NCBI RefSeq assembly: GCF_003205835.1
Contig: NZ_CP029773.1
Location: 2,636,501 to 2,700,500, forward strand
DNA from: Stenotrophomonas maltophilia
GTDB taxonomy: Bacteria; Pseudomonadota; Gammaproteobacteria; Xanthomonadales; Xanthomonadaceae
DNA length: 64,000 nucleotides
Reading direction: 5' to 3'
Shown: in pieces, positions 8,769-17,796 of the stretch
How positions within the stretch are numbered: position 1 is the stretch's first letter
Layout of the letters: each line of letters begins with the position of its first letter
Notes under the pieces: model-generated
The model's input: the letters and a program-made list of their open reading frames with translations, nothing else
The model's database searches: none
What the model was told of the DNA's origin: nothing
Position numbers and translations under genes: made by a program

Positions 8769-9173
8769 TCAGGCGATGCCCGCAGAAGCCTGCGGCGTCG
8801 CCACCAGCCCGGCCAGCTGCTGGACCAGGGCTTCGATGTGATAGGGCTTGGTGCAGCGCGGGGCGGCAGCGAAACGACTGGGCAGATTGTCGTCGTAGCC
8901 GGAGGTCAGCAGGAACGGGGTGCCGGCCTCGGCCAGGCGGTCGGCCAGTGGATAGACCTGTTCGCCGCCCAGATTGATGTCCAGCAGGGCCACATCGATG
9001 GGATGTGCATCAACCAGCTGCCCCAACGCCTGCAGGTCACCGGCAGGCCCCACCACCTGCGCTCCCTTCAGTTCGAGGTAGTCGACCAGGAACATTGCAA
9101 TGGCGAATTCATCTTCCGCCACCAGCACACGCAACCCTTTCAGGCCCTCTGGTTTGTTACCTGCTTCCAGCAC
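8769..9173 (-). CDS. Single-domain response regulator (receiver only)
   Basis: I place the start at a GTG (9171-9173) because GAGGAG lies 8 bases upstream; an ATG 21 bases earlier lies ahead of that ribosome site. The ~134-residue product is a bare receiver: the acidic pair in VLVAEDEFAI, phospho-acceptor Asp in VALLDINLGG, conserved Thr in LLTSGYDD and Lys in CTKPYH. There is no output domain, so it acts by protein contact or as a phosphate shuttle. It precedes the HWE kinase by 9 bases and the two are cotranscribed. In related systems such regulators cooperate with a PhyR/anti-anti-sigma cascade or modulate the kinase itself; which applies here is unknown. Confidence 0.85.
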   Translation of the reverse strand: MLEAGNKPEGLKGLRVLVAEDEFAIAMFLVDYLELKGAQVVGPAGDLQALGQLVDAHPIDVALLDINLGGEQVYPLADRLAEAGTPFLLTSGYDDNLPSRFAAAPRCTKPYHIEALVQQLAGLVATPQASAGIA

Positions 9174-9322
9174 GCCCTGCACTCCTCGATGCACGCGACC
9201 CGCCTGCGGTCGCCACGCGGGCAGGATGCGCGATCGGCCCTACAAGAGCGCGTGATGATCGATGAAGACTCCGCGCAGAGCGTATTCACTCCGTCGTTGC
9301 ATGGACACCACTGGGCGCAGGT

Positions 9323-10777
9323 TCAGAACGCGCGCTCCCACTTCAGGCTGAGCAGGCTGCGGTCATGGCTGTACAGCCAGCCGACGTTGCTGTCGATGCG
9401 GGCGTAGCGCAGGCTCAGGCTGGGCACCAGCCCGGCCACGGCAAGGCGCTCGCTGCGCACGATGGCGATCAGGTTCTGTTCGTCGTCCTGCCTGCGCGCT
9501 TCCAGCAGGGGACTCCAGGCATCGTAATCGCGATGGCGCAGCGATATGAACACGGTGGCCGTGGTGCCGCTCCACTGCCGTGCCGCGCCCAGCCGCAGGC
9601 CGCGCTGGCGGTAGCCGTTGGCCGGGTCGGCAGCGCTGCTGTCACTCAGGTCAAGCCCGGCAAAGAGGGTCCAGCGCGGGTTGATCGCACGGAACCAGGT
9701 GGCATACACCGCGGCCAGCTCACCGTCGTAATTGGCGGCCAGGCCACGCTGGCGATAGCGCTGGCGCTTCCAGTCGGCCTCCAGCTTGAGCAGGCTGCGC
9801 GCGTCCAGCGCATATTGCCATTCGCCATGCAGCCCGCTGCCGCCCTGCAGGGCCCGGTTGCCGAGGCCCTGATAGTCATAGCTGGGGGCGATCTGCAGGG
9901 TATGCCGTGCGCTACGCCAGCTGTAACCCGCCTGCACGTTGGCATTGAGCTCGTTGTAGGCGCTGTGCCCACGCCATGCCTGGCCGAATGCGAGGCCACG
10001 CACGTACACGCCATGGTGGCCCTTCAGGGCCCAGCGACGTTCGAGGTTACCGTCGTAGTCCAGGCCCATGGCGCGCTGGGCATCGGGAAGATTGCGCTGG
10101 ATGATGCAGGTGTCGCCTACCCCGAACAGGCAGGTGCGGCTGGCCGAACTGCGATTGATGTTGTCGCTCCATGCCGGGCCGGCGGACAACGCGCCTTTCC
10201 AGCGCTGGCGCGCCTGCAGCGCAGCCAGATAGGCGTCCACCCGTCCGCGCACACCTGCGGTGGCAGGGTCATCGGCATTGATGCCATCCGCGATCGCCGT
10301 GAACAACGCCACCGCATCGCGATCGCGCTGGTCCTCGGCGTAGACGCGCGCAAGTTCAAGGCGGGCCGGCAGGAAATCCGGCTGTGCCTCCAGCAGCGCC
10401 TCGTACTCGTTGGCCGCGCGATGGTGATTGCCGGCCACCCGCGCCAGGCCGCCCTGCGCATAGTGGCGCAGCAACGGGTCGTGGCCGGGCAGTTCGATGT
10501 ATTCATCCAGGAAGCGTTGCGCGGCGCCCCATTGCTGATGCTGCAGCGACAGGTACAGCGCCTGGCCCAGATCGTCGACCGTGCGCTCCACGCGCAGGGT
10601 CTGGCCGTCGATGGTGATGGTCGGTCGCTCCGACTCGGCCTGCTGCAGGCGCTGCTGGTCCTGCTGCTGGTGGCGCAGGTCGGTGCCCTGTTCGAGCACG
10701 CGGCGAAGATCGTCCTGCTGGGCGCGAGCGTCGGCGGCCGCCAGCAGCAGTACGACAAGGAAGATGGGATGGCGCAT
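9323..10777 (-). CDS. Slam (DUF560) outer-membrane translocon, type XI secretion
   Basis: 484 residues from the ATG at 10775-10777, which begins a signal peptide (MRHPIFLVVLLLAAADARA); an ATG 21 bases upstream is an alternative. After a Gln-rich linker come TPR-like helices (about 55-195: AQRFLDEYIELPGHDPLLRH, RLELARVYAEDQRDRDAVALF). From about residue 205 there is a 14-strand-type beta barrel rich in alternating aromatic strands, ending in SLLSLKWERAF with the terminal Phe of outer-membrane barrels. TPR plus DUF560 barrel is the Slam architecture. Slams deliver surface lipoproteins or soluble hemophores such as HphA/hemophilin across the outer membrane. It follows the candidate cargo gene by 90 bases in the same direction, so cargo and exporter form one unit. 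Confidence 0.85.
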   Translation of the reverse strand: MRHPIFLVVLLLAAADARAQQDDLRRVLEQGTDLRHQQQDQQRLQQAESERPTITIDGQTLRVERTVDDLGQALYLSLQHQQWGAAQRFLDEYIELPGHDPLLRHYAQGGLARVAGNHHRAANEYEALLEAQPDFLPARLELARVYAEDQRDRDAVALFTAIADGINADDPATAGVRGRVDAYLAALQARQRWKGALSAGPAWSDNINRSSASRTCLFGVGDTCIIQRNLPDAQRAMGLDYDGNLERRWALKGHHGVYVRGLAFGQAWRGHSAYNELNANVQAGYSWRSARHTLQIAPSYDYQGLGNRALQGGSGLHGEWQYALDARSLLKLEADWKRQRYRQRGLAANYDGELAAVYATWFRAINPRWTLFAGLDLSDSSAADPANGYRQRGLRLGAARQWSGTTATVFISLRHRDYDAWSPLLEARRQDDEQNLIAIVRSERLAVAGLVPSLSLRYARIDSNVGWLYSHDRSLLSLKWERAF

Positions 10778-10867
10778 GGTCGATCCGTGGTGGTGCATGC
10801 AGCGGGCCGAAGCAGGGACTGGCGGATCGCGGCTTGTCCCTGCCCTGCCCCGTCAGGGGCGTGGCAA

Positions 10868-11632
10868 TCAGTTCTTGCTGCCGCCGAAGGCGGTGTCGTA
10901 CTGGCTGTTGCCGCTGAAGGTGGCGATACCGGCCAGGGCGGCCGCGTTGGCGCCGAAGAACTGCCCCTGGGTGGTGCCGGCAACGCTGCCGTTGGCGGTG
11001 GCCGAACCGGCGAACGACGCGTCGGCACTGTTGATGTTGGCAACGATGGCCAGGTTCAGGCCATTGCCCGACAGCGCACCATCCAGGGTGCCGGCGCCGA
11101 AGTCGGCGTCGAAGGTGCCGCTCAGCAGGTTGCTGCCGTTGAACTTGTTCAGGCCAGCCACGGTGTAGGACGCCACGCCGGCGGGCAGCGTGGTGCCGGC
11201 GCGGTCACCGACGAAGTAGACCTGGCGGTTGTTGAAGCCACCGGCGGCGCCATCCTTGGACCATTCACCGAACCAGACATCGCCACTGCCGACCTTGACG
11301 AAGTTGAAGTGGCCCATGCCGGCGTGGCTGCCCGGTGCGCCGGTAATCGGCATGGCCAGGGTACGTACCGTCACGCCATTGACGGTGGTGGGTGCCGAGT
11401 AGGCGCTCAGGCCCTGGAAGTCCACCGGCTTGGCCTGGGACACGGTACCGACACCGATACCGGCCTTGCCAGCGCGGTGCGGGCCGCCATTGACCTGCGA
11501 TTCGCCAACCGCCACATACAGCTCGGCATCGGTCTTGGCACTGGCGGCACCGACGATATCGGCAGCATGCGCGGCACCGACCAGAGCCAGCGAGGCAGCA
11601 ACGGCGAGAACCGAACGGGAGATCATTTTCAT
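10868..11632 (-). CDS. Hemophilin-like secreted protein, candidate Slam cargo (hemophore)
   Basis: 254 residues with a clear Sec signal (MKMISRSVLAVAASLALVGAAHA) and no lipobox cysteine, so a soluble secreted protein rather than a lipoprotein. An AGGAG ribosome site precedes the ATG. The N-terminal two thirds are Gly/Ala-rich with several histidines (GGPHRAG, GSHAGMGHF) that could ligate heme. The C-terminal ~90 residues (LLSGTFDADFGAGTLDGAL to FFGANAAALAGIATF) match the small beta-barrel handle of Slam substrates (TbpB/HphA type), which the cognate Slam recognises. It lies between a Slam gene and a transducing TonB-dependent receptor, the order of known hemophilin loci. Heme as ligand is inferred from that context. 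Confidence 0.75.
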   Translation of the reverse strand: MKMISRSVLAVAASLALVGAAHAADIVGAASAKTDAELYVAVGESQVNGGPHRAGKAGIGVGTVSQAKPVDFQGLSAYSAPTTVNGVTVRTLAMPITGAPGSHAGMGHFNFVKVGSGDVWFGEWSKDGAAGGFNNRQVYFVGDRAGTTLPAGVASYTVAGLNKFNGSNLLSGTFDADFGAGTLDGALSGNGLNLAIVANINSADASFAGSATANGSVAGTTQGQFFGANAAALAGIATFSGNSQYDTAFGGSKN

Positions 11633-11685
11633 GGTATTGCTCCTTGGTTGAGGGAACTACGGGTACAACGCTTGAAGGTGGGAGA

Positions 11686-14600
11686 TCAGAAGCGTGCGGT
11701 GACGCCGAGCTTCAGGGTGCGACCCGGGGCCGGCAGCGTGGACCGCGTGGCTGGATCGACGTAGTAGCGGTTGCCGAGGTTGCTGCCGACCAGTTCGACG
11801 CTGGCATGCTCGTTGAAGCGCCAGCGCGCATAGGCATCGACGGTGGCGATGTTTCCCCAGGTGAACGGCACGTTCTGCCAGAGCAGGCCGCTGCCACCGC
11901 TCAGCAGGCGGTCACGGTAGGCCTGCAGATCAGGGTTCTCGTGGCGCTGGTAGTGCACGATGCGGCTGCCAAGCTCCAGGCGCTCATCGAACAGGCGCGT
12001 GCCCAGCGACCAGTTGATCGACAGCTTGGGAATGGCCTGGGTCAGCAGGTAACCACCAACGAAACCATCCTGCACGCAGTTCGGGACCAGGCCGCGGTTC
12101 GCATCCAGGAGCACCGCCGTGCTCTCGTCACACACCTCGTTTTCCAACGTGCGGGTGATGCCCAGATCGGTGAAGAAGCGCCGGTTGTCGAAGCGGGCCT
12201 GCAGTTCGATGCCACGGATGGTCTGCTTGTCGATGTTGTCGAACAGGAAGTTGCCATCGCGCTCGATCACGTCACGGGTCTTGTGCACGTAGTACGCCAG
12301 CTTGACGTCGGCATCGGCGGTGTTGCCGAACAGGGCCGACAGGTTGTGCACGTAGCCCACTTCGTAGTTGTAGGCGTGCTCGGGCTTGAGCGCATGCAGC
12401 GGATTGAGGCTGCCGGAGAAGGCGATCGTGCTTTCGAACATGCTCGGGAAGCGCACCGCTTCGCTGTAACGCACGTAGGCACGGGCGGCCGGGGACAGGT
12501 GTGCAGTGGCCGAGAAGGTCGGCAGCCAGGCATGGTCGCGGCGGCGGCTGTTGCGTGCATCGACCGGCTGCGACTGTACGCTGTTGCCGATGTTGCAGAC
12601 CTGGTCGCTGCCGGCGAACACCGGCTGCACGCCGGGAATGGCCGCCACTTCGCCATTGAGGCAGGGATTGCCGGCGCGGGTGTAGTTGCCATCGGCATCG
12701 GGCAGCCAGGGCCGCGTGTACCTGACCGGACGCGGCGTCTCGTACGGTGCCAGCAAGGCACGGATGCTGTCATCGATGAACCAGCCCATGCCGCGCTTTT
12801 CCCATACGGCGCGGCGTGCTTCCAACGCGTCGATGCGGGCCTGCAGATTGGCGGGACGGGGCGGCAACTCGTTCACGGTGTACTGCGCTTCCTTGCCACC
12901 TACGCCCTTGGTCAGCAGCTCGGGATGCGCCTCGAGGAAATCGTCGAAGGCCCAGTAGCGGCTGTAGCGCACGCCTGCATTGAGGGTAAGGAAGTCGACC
13001 GGCCGCCACTCCAGGGTCAGGTAGCCCTCGCCCTCCTGTCGGCGCCCGGCACGCGGGAACATGCGCCAGCCATCGGTGGTACCGAAGTACGGATCGCTCG
13101 AGCCGAGCTTCTCGTACTGCCAGTTGCCGCCCACGGTCAGGTCCAGGGTCGAATGCAAGGCGAAGCGGTTGCTCAGGATCAGGCCGGTGCGGTCGTTGCG
13201 CGCGTTGGCCAGCGCGGTGTTGCGCAGGATCGGGCTGGCGTCCGGGTTCCATGCCGGATTACCCACTGCGAAGTTCGGGAAGCCGCCAGCACTGTAGGTA
13301 TCGCTGTCCGTCTCCGTGCGCCACAGGTTGGCGTAGAGGTCCAGCCAGCGGCTGCCGGCCGGCTGGAAGCGGTATTCCAGGTTCCAGGCATCGGACGCAA
13401 CCCGGCTGAGCGGCCACTGGATGCGTCCGTAGTCGGGCGCGGACAGGATGCGCGACGGCATGATCTCGCCGTAGTGGGACAAGGTACGCCGCCAGGTAGC
13501 CTTCAGCTGCTGGTCGTCATTGATCTGCCAGCTGCCCTTGACCAGCCAGGACTCCTGTTCGCTGGAGGTATTGGGCACTTCATCGCCCGGTTTGAAGTAA
13601 CGCGCCAGCGTGGTGATGTAGTCGATGCCCTGGTACTCGAACTGCTCACGCCGGTCCTGGTCGTAGTAGGCGCTGCCCTGGGTCCCGGAGAAATAGTTGC
13701 CGCGCTTGCGCCAGGCGTAGGCAGCCATCAGGTCGACGTTGTCGCCGCGTACGCCCAGTGCCAACCGCCAGGCCTGATCTTCGCCATCGAAGGGGTTGTT
13801 GCCGCTGCGCGACTTCACCGGCACCACCAGGGTGCGGTCATCATAGGGCGAGTTCGGCGAGCCCTGCGGGAACCCCGGCACCGTGCGGTAATCCTCGCCG
13901 GTGTGCAGGCGCGGCAGGCGTGGCGCCACCGCATTGCTGCTGCCTTCGATCTTCAGCTCCCCGCCGAAGCGTTCGCCGGCAGCAACAATGTCGTCAACGT
14001 CGATGGTCTTGATCACCAGCGCACCACCGATCCCGCTGTGCACATCGCGCACCAGCCCTGGCCCCTTGATGACCTGGATGCCACCAATCAGGTTGGGATC
14101 GATGTAGTTGCGGTTGCTCACGCCGTTGTAGCCGCGCCAGACCGTGAGCGCCTGTTCGCCGCCGTCGATGCTGACCGGCACCCGCCCCGGCCCCTGGATG
14201 CCGCGGATGTTGATGTCCAGCGCGCCGCTGTTGCGCGCATCGCCACTGAACACGCCGACCAGATCCTTGACCACGTCGGCCGGGTTGGAGCCACGGTAGC
14301 GCTCCACCCGGTCGCGCCCCGAATACGCCGTGGTCAGGTCCAGCGCGAACACATCATCGTAGCCGCGCCGATCGCGGGCCTCGCCCCCTTCCGACTGCAG
14401 GCGACCGGCCACGTCCAGCGTCTCGGTCACCCGCACCCCTTCCCCTTCACCCGCCTCCGCTGCGGCCCGCAGGCTCCAGGTGCCGTCCATGCCGCGCTGT
14501 GCGCGCACGCCGCTACCGCGCAACAGCTGCTGCAGGGCCTGCATCTGGCTGTACTCGCCACTCACCGCACTGGAGCGGCGGCCCTCCACCAGGTCACTGC

Positions 14601-14808
14601 GGAACACCACCTGCACATCGGCCTGGCGGCCAAAGGCACGCACGGCGTCGGCCAGGGGCTGTTCCGGAATGGCGTACTGGCGCAGCGGCGCGACGATCGC
14701 CGGTTGTGCCTGCACGGCCGGCACCCAGGCCAGCGGCAGCAATGCGGTGGAAACGGCCAGGGCCAGAACGGTGGCGCGACGATGACAGGCGGATGCCGTG
14801 GACGGCAT
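11686..14808 (-). CDS. TonB-dependent transducer receptor with STN domain, probably for heme/hemophore
   Basis: 1040 residues. A signal peptide is followed at about 40-110 by an STN signalling domain (YAIPEQPLADAVRAFGRQAD, VVFRSDLVEGRRSSAVSGEY). Next come a TonB-box region, the plug (VKDLVGVFSGDARNSGALDINIRG) and a 22-strand barrel ending LKLGVTARF. A segment RFPSMFEST...LNPLHALKPEH resembles the FRAP/NPNL pair of heme receptors, with a histidine between loops. STN receptors signal through a FecR anti-sigma to a FecI sigma, and exactly those two genes lie upstream. The cargo hemophore and Slam genes follow immediately. The likely job is to take heme from the secreted hemophore and to report occupancy. 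The heme ligand is inferred. Confidence 0.85.
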   Translation of the reverse strand: MPSTASACHRRATVLALAVSTALLPLAWVPAVQAQPAIVAPLRQYAIPEQPLADAVRAFGRQADVQVVFRSDLVEGRRSSAVSGEYSQMQALQQLLRGSGVRAQRGMDGTWSLRAAAEAGEGEGVRVTETLDVAGRLQSEGGEARDRRGYDDVFALDLTTAYSGRDRVERYRGSNPADVVKDLVGVFSGDARNSGALDINIRGIQGPGRVPVSIDGGEQALTVWRGYNGVSNRNYIDPNLIGGIQVIKGPGLVRDVHSGIGGALVIKTIDVDDIVAAGERFGGELKIEGSSNAVAPRLPRLHTGEDYRTVPGFPQGSPNSPYDDRTLVVPVKSRSGNNPFDGEDQAWRLALGVRGDNVDLMAAYAWRKRGNYFSGTQGSAYYDQDRREQFEYQGIDYITTLARYFKPGDEVPNTSSEQESWLVKGSWQINDDQQLKATWRRTLSHYGEIMPSRILSAPDYGRIQWPLSRVASDAWNLEYRFQPAGSRWLDLYANLWRTETDSDTYSAGGFPNFAVGNPAWNPDASPILRNTALANARNDRTGLILSNRFALHSTLDLTVGGNWQYEKLGSSDPYFGTTDGWRMFPRAGRRQEGEGYLTLEWRPVDFLTLNAGVRYSRYWAFDDFLEAHPELLTKGVGGKEAQYTVNELPPRPANLQARIDALEARRAVWEKRGMGWFIDDSIRALLAPYETPRPVRYTRPWLPDADGNYTRAGNPCLNGEVAAIPGVQPVFAGSDQVCNIGNSVQSQPVDARNSRRRDHAWLPTFSATAHLSPAARAYVRYSEAVRFPSMFESTIAFSGSLNPLHALKPEHAYNYEVGYVHNLSALFGNTADADVKLAYYVHKTRDVIERDGNFLFDNIDKQTIRGIELQARFDNRRFFTDLGITRTLENEVCDESTAVLLDANRGLVPNCVQDGFVGGYLLTQAIPKLSINWSLGTRLFDERLELGSRIVHYQRHENPDLQAYRDRLLSGGSGLLWQNVPFTWGNIATVDAYARWRFNEHASVELVGSNLGNRYYVDPATRSTLPAPGRTLKLGVTARF

Positions 14809-14939
14809 GGACAGGAACTCCTCAAGCGTGGCTGGACCACGGGCACATCCGGTGCCGGTGGTGTGTCTGGCTTGAGGAAAAACGGTGTTTCGCTCTGGCT
14901 ATACCTCTATAGACAGCGGGACACTGCAGGTGCCCACGG

Positions 14940-14960
14940 TTTTTTCATGTTTTTTTCATG
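14940..14960 (-). promoter_or_regulatory. A-tract direct repeat upstream of the STN receptor
   Basis: TTTTTTCATG and TTTTTTTCATG lie head to tail (reading CATGAAAAAA on the transcribed strand), 130 bases before the receptor start and just after the FecR stop. Such a phased A-tract may be an UP element or regulator site for the ECF-driven promoter. I see no good Fur box here. Confidence 0.35.
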
Positions 14961-14990
14961 CCGCGTATTCCGCCATGAACCGGCGGCACC

Positions 14991-15947
14991 TCACCACAGC
15001 ACCAACGCGCCACCGGGCAAGCGCTGCACGCGCAGTCCTGCCTGTGCGGCCACGGCATCGATGGCCGTCTCCGGCTGCTGCAGGTGGAACAAGCCACTGA
15101 CCCGTACGCTGGCACCCTGCCCACCCAGTACCCAGACCGGGGCACGACGGTAGCGCGCCAGATCGGCGATGGCCTGCGTGGCCGACTGATCATCGATCAC
15201 TACCTCGCCCCGCCGCCATGGCGCCACGGCCTCGGGATCTTCCAGCCGCACAGGCTGCAGCCAGCGACCGTCACGGAACGCCCGTGACTGCCCCGCATGC
15301 AGGCGCTGTACGCTGCCATCGCCCGGACGCACCTCGACCACACCCTCGCTGACCTGGGTGGTGACCGTGGTATCCAGCATCGACACACTGAAGGCGGTAC
15401 CGATGTCACGGACCAGGCCGCCCGCCGCCTCGACCTGGAACGGGCGCGCCTCGTGCGCCACCTGGAACCAGGCCTGGCCGCGCAGCAGGCGCAAGTGGCG
15501 CTGCTGGCCGTCGAACTCAATCGCCAGTGCGGTGCCAGCGTCAAGTACGGCGGTGCTGCCGTCGTCCAGCTGCACCACGCGCGGCGCATCACTGCTGCGC
15601 AGGTCACTGCGCGCCAGCAACAGCGCCTGCGGTGCGGCCGCGACCATCAGAACCACGGCGGCGGCGCTGGCCAACAGCCATGGCAGGCGACGGCGCGGTG
15701 CGACCGGACGCAATCCCTGGCGGTCGGCGGTCAGTTCAGGCAGCGCCGCCAGCACGTCGGGCCCGGCGGCATCCAGCCCCTGCCAGAAGGCCTGCTGCTG
15801 GCGCCAGGCCAGCGCATGGCGCGGATCGGCCTGCAACCAGCGCTGCAGGGTTCGTTGCTGGCGTTCCGGCAGCGGGCCTGCACTGCACCGGATCACCCAG
15901 CGCAACGCCTGCCTGGCCTGACGCGGCGAGGGTTGGGACGTGGTCAT
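14991..15947 (-). CDS. FecR-type anti-sigma factor
   Basis: 318 residues from the ATG at 15945-15947 (MTTSQPSPRQARQAL), where the family similarity begins; an in-frame ATG at 16022 would add a non-conserved leader. The N-terminal cytoplasmic DUF4880-like part reads LQRWLQADPRHALAWRQQQAFW. A single membrane helix follows at about residues 88-110 (LPWLLASAAAVVLMVAAAPQALLL), then the periplasmic FecR domain (VQLDDGSTAVLDAGTALAIEF to VSEGVVEVRPGDG) and a C-terminal STN-like fold that would touch the receptor. It sits between the ECF sigma gene and the receptor and passes the receptor signal to the sigma factor. Confidence 0.9.
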   Translation of the reverse strand: MTTSQPSPRQARQALRWVIRCSAGPLPERQQRTLQRWLQADPRHALAWRQQQAFWQGLDAAGPDVLAALPELTADRQGLRPVAPRRRLPWLLASAAAVVLMVAAAPQALLLARSDLRSSDAPRVVQLDDGSTAVLDAGTALAIEFDGQQRHLRLLRGQAWFQVAHEARPFQVEAAGGLVRDIGTAFSVSMLDTTVTTQVSEGVVEVRPGDGSVQRLHAGQSRAFRDGRWLQPVRLEDPEAVAPWRRGEVVIDDQSATQAIADLARYRRAPVWVLGGQGASVRVSGLFHLQQPETAIDAVAAQAGLRVQRLPGGALVLW

Positions 15948-16029
15948 GGTTGTGGCCTGCCGCACCGCGAACGGGTGCGCTTTCCTGTTGTGACAACGGC
16001 GGGCGCGATCTGCCCACGGCAATCGCCGG

Positions 16030-16533
16030 TCATCGGCGCGTTCCCTGTTGATGCTGCTGGATCAACAGCGCCGCGCGCAGCACGTGCTTGCCGACCAGGC
16101 TCTTGGAAATACCCAGCCGTGTGGCGATCTCACGCTCGCTCAGGCCCAGGTAGCGGTTGAGCACGAAGCACTCGCGGACCTGCGCCGGCAGCGCGAGGAT
16201 GGTCTGGGAGATCTCGCGCAGTTGTGCCTGGTCCAGCGCCTGGGCCTCGCCGTCGTGGCCCGCCTCGGCCATGTCGGTGGCGTACTCGGCCATCGCGCGC
16301 CGCTCGCGGGCGTCGGCCTGGCTGCGGTTGAGCGCATGGTGATAGGCCATCCGGTACAGATAACCGCGCGGCTCAAGGATCGGTGGATCACCGGGCACGC
16401 TGCTGGCCTTCAGGTACAGGTTCTGCAGGGTGTCCTCGGTACTGGCCGGGTCGAGATAGCGCGCGATGAAGCGAGACAACGCACGGCGCTCGCGGATCAG
16501 CAGCTCGACCAGCGCCAGGGCATTGGGAGACAT
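16030..16533 (-). CDS. FecI-like ECF sigma factor
   Basis: 167 residues from the ATG at 16531-16533 (MSPNALALVELLI). The frame continues upstream to 16839 but that part is SMAG repeat translated in passing and is excluded. Region 2 is seen in LSRFIARYLDPASTEDTLQNLYLKA and PRGYLYRMAYHHALN, and region 4 in ALPAQVRECFVLNRYLGLSEREIA with the helix-turn-helix RLGISKSLVGKHVL. It is an iron-starvation-class ECF sigma. With the FecR-like gene 82 bases downstream and the STN receptor after it, it should activate the receptor-hemophore-Slam unit. Its own promoter is not obvious and no Fur box is visible in the 110 bases upstream. Confidence 0.9.
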   Translation of the reverse strand: MSPNALALVELLIRERRALSRFIARYLDPASTEDTLQNLYLKASSVPGDPPILEPRGYLYRMAYHHALNRSQADARERRAMAEYATDMAEAGHDGEAQALDQAQLREISQTILALPAQVRECFVLNRYLGLSEREIATRLGISKSLVGKHVLRAALLIQQHQQGTRR

Positions 16534-16646
16534 AGGTGCCAGGGCCGGACCGGGGAATGATGGGCGTGATGGCGACGGTCCGGACGTGGATTGTGGGCTG
16601 CACGGCCGCAGGCGGCAAGCGAAGGCCGGTCGCGCGGCACCAGGAT

Positions 16647-16711
16647 CATCCACGCATGGCGTGGATCTACCAGGCGGCGGCGGATCCAGTAGATCCACGC
16701 CATGCGTGGAT
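16647..16711. repeat. Paired SMAG repeats
   Basis: ATCCACGCATGGCGTGGATCTAC (arms ATCCACGC/GCGTGGAT) at 16647 is mirrored by the inverse unit ending at 16711, with 18 bases between. It separates the sigma-factor gene from the LysR gene. Confidence 0.7.
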
Positions 16712-16718
16712 GCGGAGC

Positions 16719-17645
16719 CTACGGTTCGTCCAACGCCTCGAAACGCTCGGCGAGGTAATCGATCAACGCGCGTACCGCCGGCAGCAGCCCACGCCGCGAA
16801 GGGAACACCGCATGCACGATGCCGTGTTTCGGCACCCACTCGGGGAGCACCGGCAGCAGCGCCCCGCTCTCCAGCTCATCGGTGATCATCATCCGCGGCA
16901 GCATCAACAGCCCGACCCCGGCCACCGCCGCTGCGCGCAACGCGATCATGTCATCGCTGACCAGGCGCGGGCGGTGATGCACGCTGGCCTGGACCTCGCC
17001 AGGCCCACTGTATTCCCACACATGCTGCTGACTGGGCGAGGCCAGATCGACAGTCGGCATCATCGCCAGGTCGGCCGGCACCTGCGGCGTGCCCAGCCGC
17101 TGCAGCAGCGCCGGGCTGGCACTGGTGCACCACACCCGGCGCGCCAGCACGCGTACCACAAGGTCGCTGTCCTCCAGTGGCGGCGGCCGTACCCGGATCG
17201 CCACGTCCACGCCCTCGCCCACCACATCCACGCGGCGGTTGGTGGCGTCCAGCTGCACCGTCACCTGCGGGTGCAGGGCCAGGAAGTCGGCCAGCATCGG
17301 GCCGATGCGCGCGTGCAGGATCGCGATCGGGCACGCCAGGCGGATCGTGCCGCGCGGCTCGGCGCGCGACATCGCAATCGCTTCTTCGGCTGCTTCGGCC
17401 TCGACCAGCATCGCCTTGCAGTGGCGGTAGTAGTCCTGGCCGACCTCGGTGACCGAGAAACGCCGCGTCGAGCGCTGGATCAGGCGCACGCCCAACCGTT
17501 CCTCCAGCAGCGCGATGCGCCGGCTCAGTTTCGACTTCGGCATGGCCAGCGCCCGGCCGGCCTGCGAGAAGCCGCCGTGCTCGACCACCATGGCGAAATA
17601 GAACAGGTCGTTGAGGTCACAACGGCGGATATCTGCGATGAACAC
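16719..17645 (-). CDS. LysR-family transcriptional regulator
   Basis: 308 residues starting at a GTG (17643-17645) with CAGGAGA seven bases upstream; a longer frame reaches 17687 without a good ribosome site. Residues 5-65 hold the winged helix-turn-helix (FYFAMVVEHGGFSQAGRALAMPKSKLSRRIALLEERLGVRL), followed by the usual RSTRRFSVTEVGQDYYRHC linker helix and a two-lobed effector domain (GTIRLACPIAILHARIGPML). It belongs to the AaeR/CrgA-like branch. The gene diverges from a pirin gene with 151 bases between, so it most likely controls the pirin-hydrolase operon. Effector unknown; in related loci such regulators respond to quinones or electrophiles. Confidence 0.88.
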   Translation of the reverse strand: MFIADIRRCDLNDLFYFAMVVEHGGFSQAGRALAMPKSKLSRRIALLEERLGVRLIQRSTRRFSVTEVGQDYYRHCKAMLVEAEAAEEAIAMSRAEPRGTIRLACPIAILHARIGPMLADFLALHPQVTVQLDATNRRVDVVGEGVDVAIRVRPPPLEDSDLVVRVLARRVWCTSASPALLQRLGTPQVPADLAMMPTVDLASPSQQHVWEYSGPGEVQASVHHRPRLVSDDMIALRAAAVAGVGLLMLPRMMITDELESGALLPVLPEWVPKHGIVHAVFPSRRGLLPAVRALIDYLAERFEALDEP

Positions 17646-17796
17646 GGGGCGATCTCCTGCGGCCCACGGCCTGCCGCCATTGTTCACCAGATAGGACTAT
17701 GACGGCAAATATTGGCGTCTACCGGCCCAATTGTCACGGCGATATCGTCTCCTGCAACGAAGAACAGCGGCCGGCAGCCCCGGCCAGGAGATCGCC

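Noticed and set aside
6969-9407. 812-codon rightward frame opposite the kinase and response regulator genes
   Set aside because: Antisense shadow; the opposite strand has intact HWE kinase and receiver motifs.
11644-15153. 1169-codon rightward frame opposite the STN receptor
   Set aside because: Shadow of a high-GC gene; no recognisable motif, and the receptor frame is complete.
16534-16839. N-terminal extension of the FecI-like gene at 16.0-16.5 kb
   Set aside because: The extra 102 codons cover a SMAG pair and part of the LysR gene; region 2 of the sigma factor starts after the ATG at 16533.
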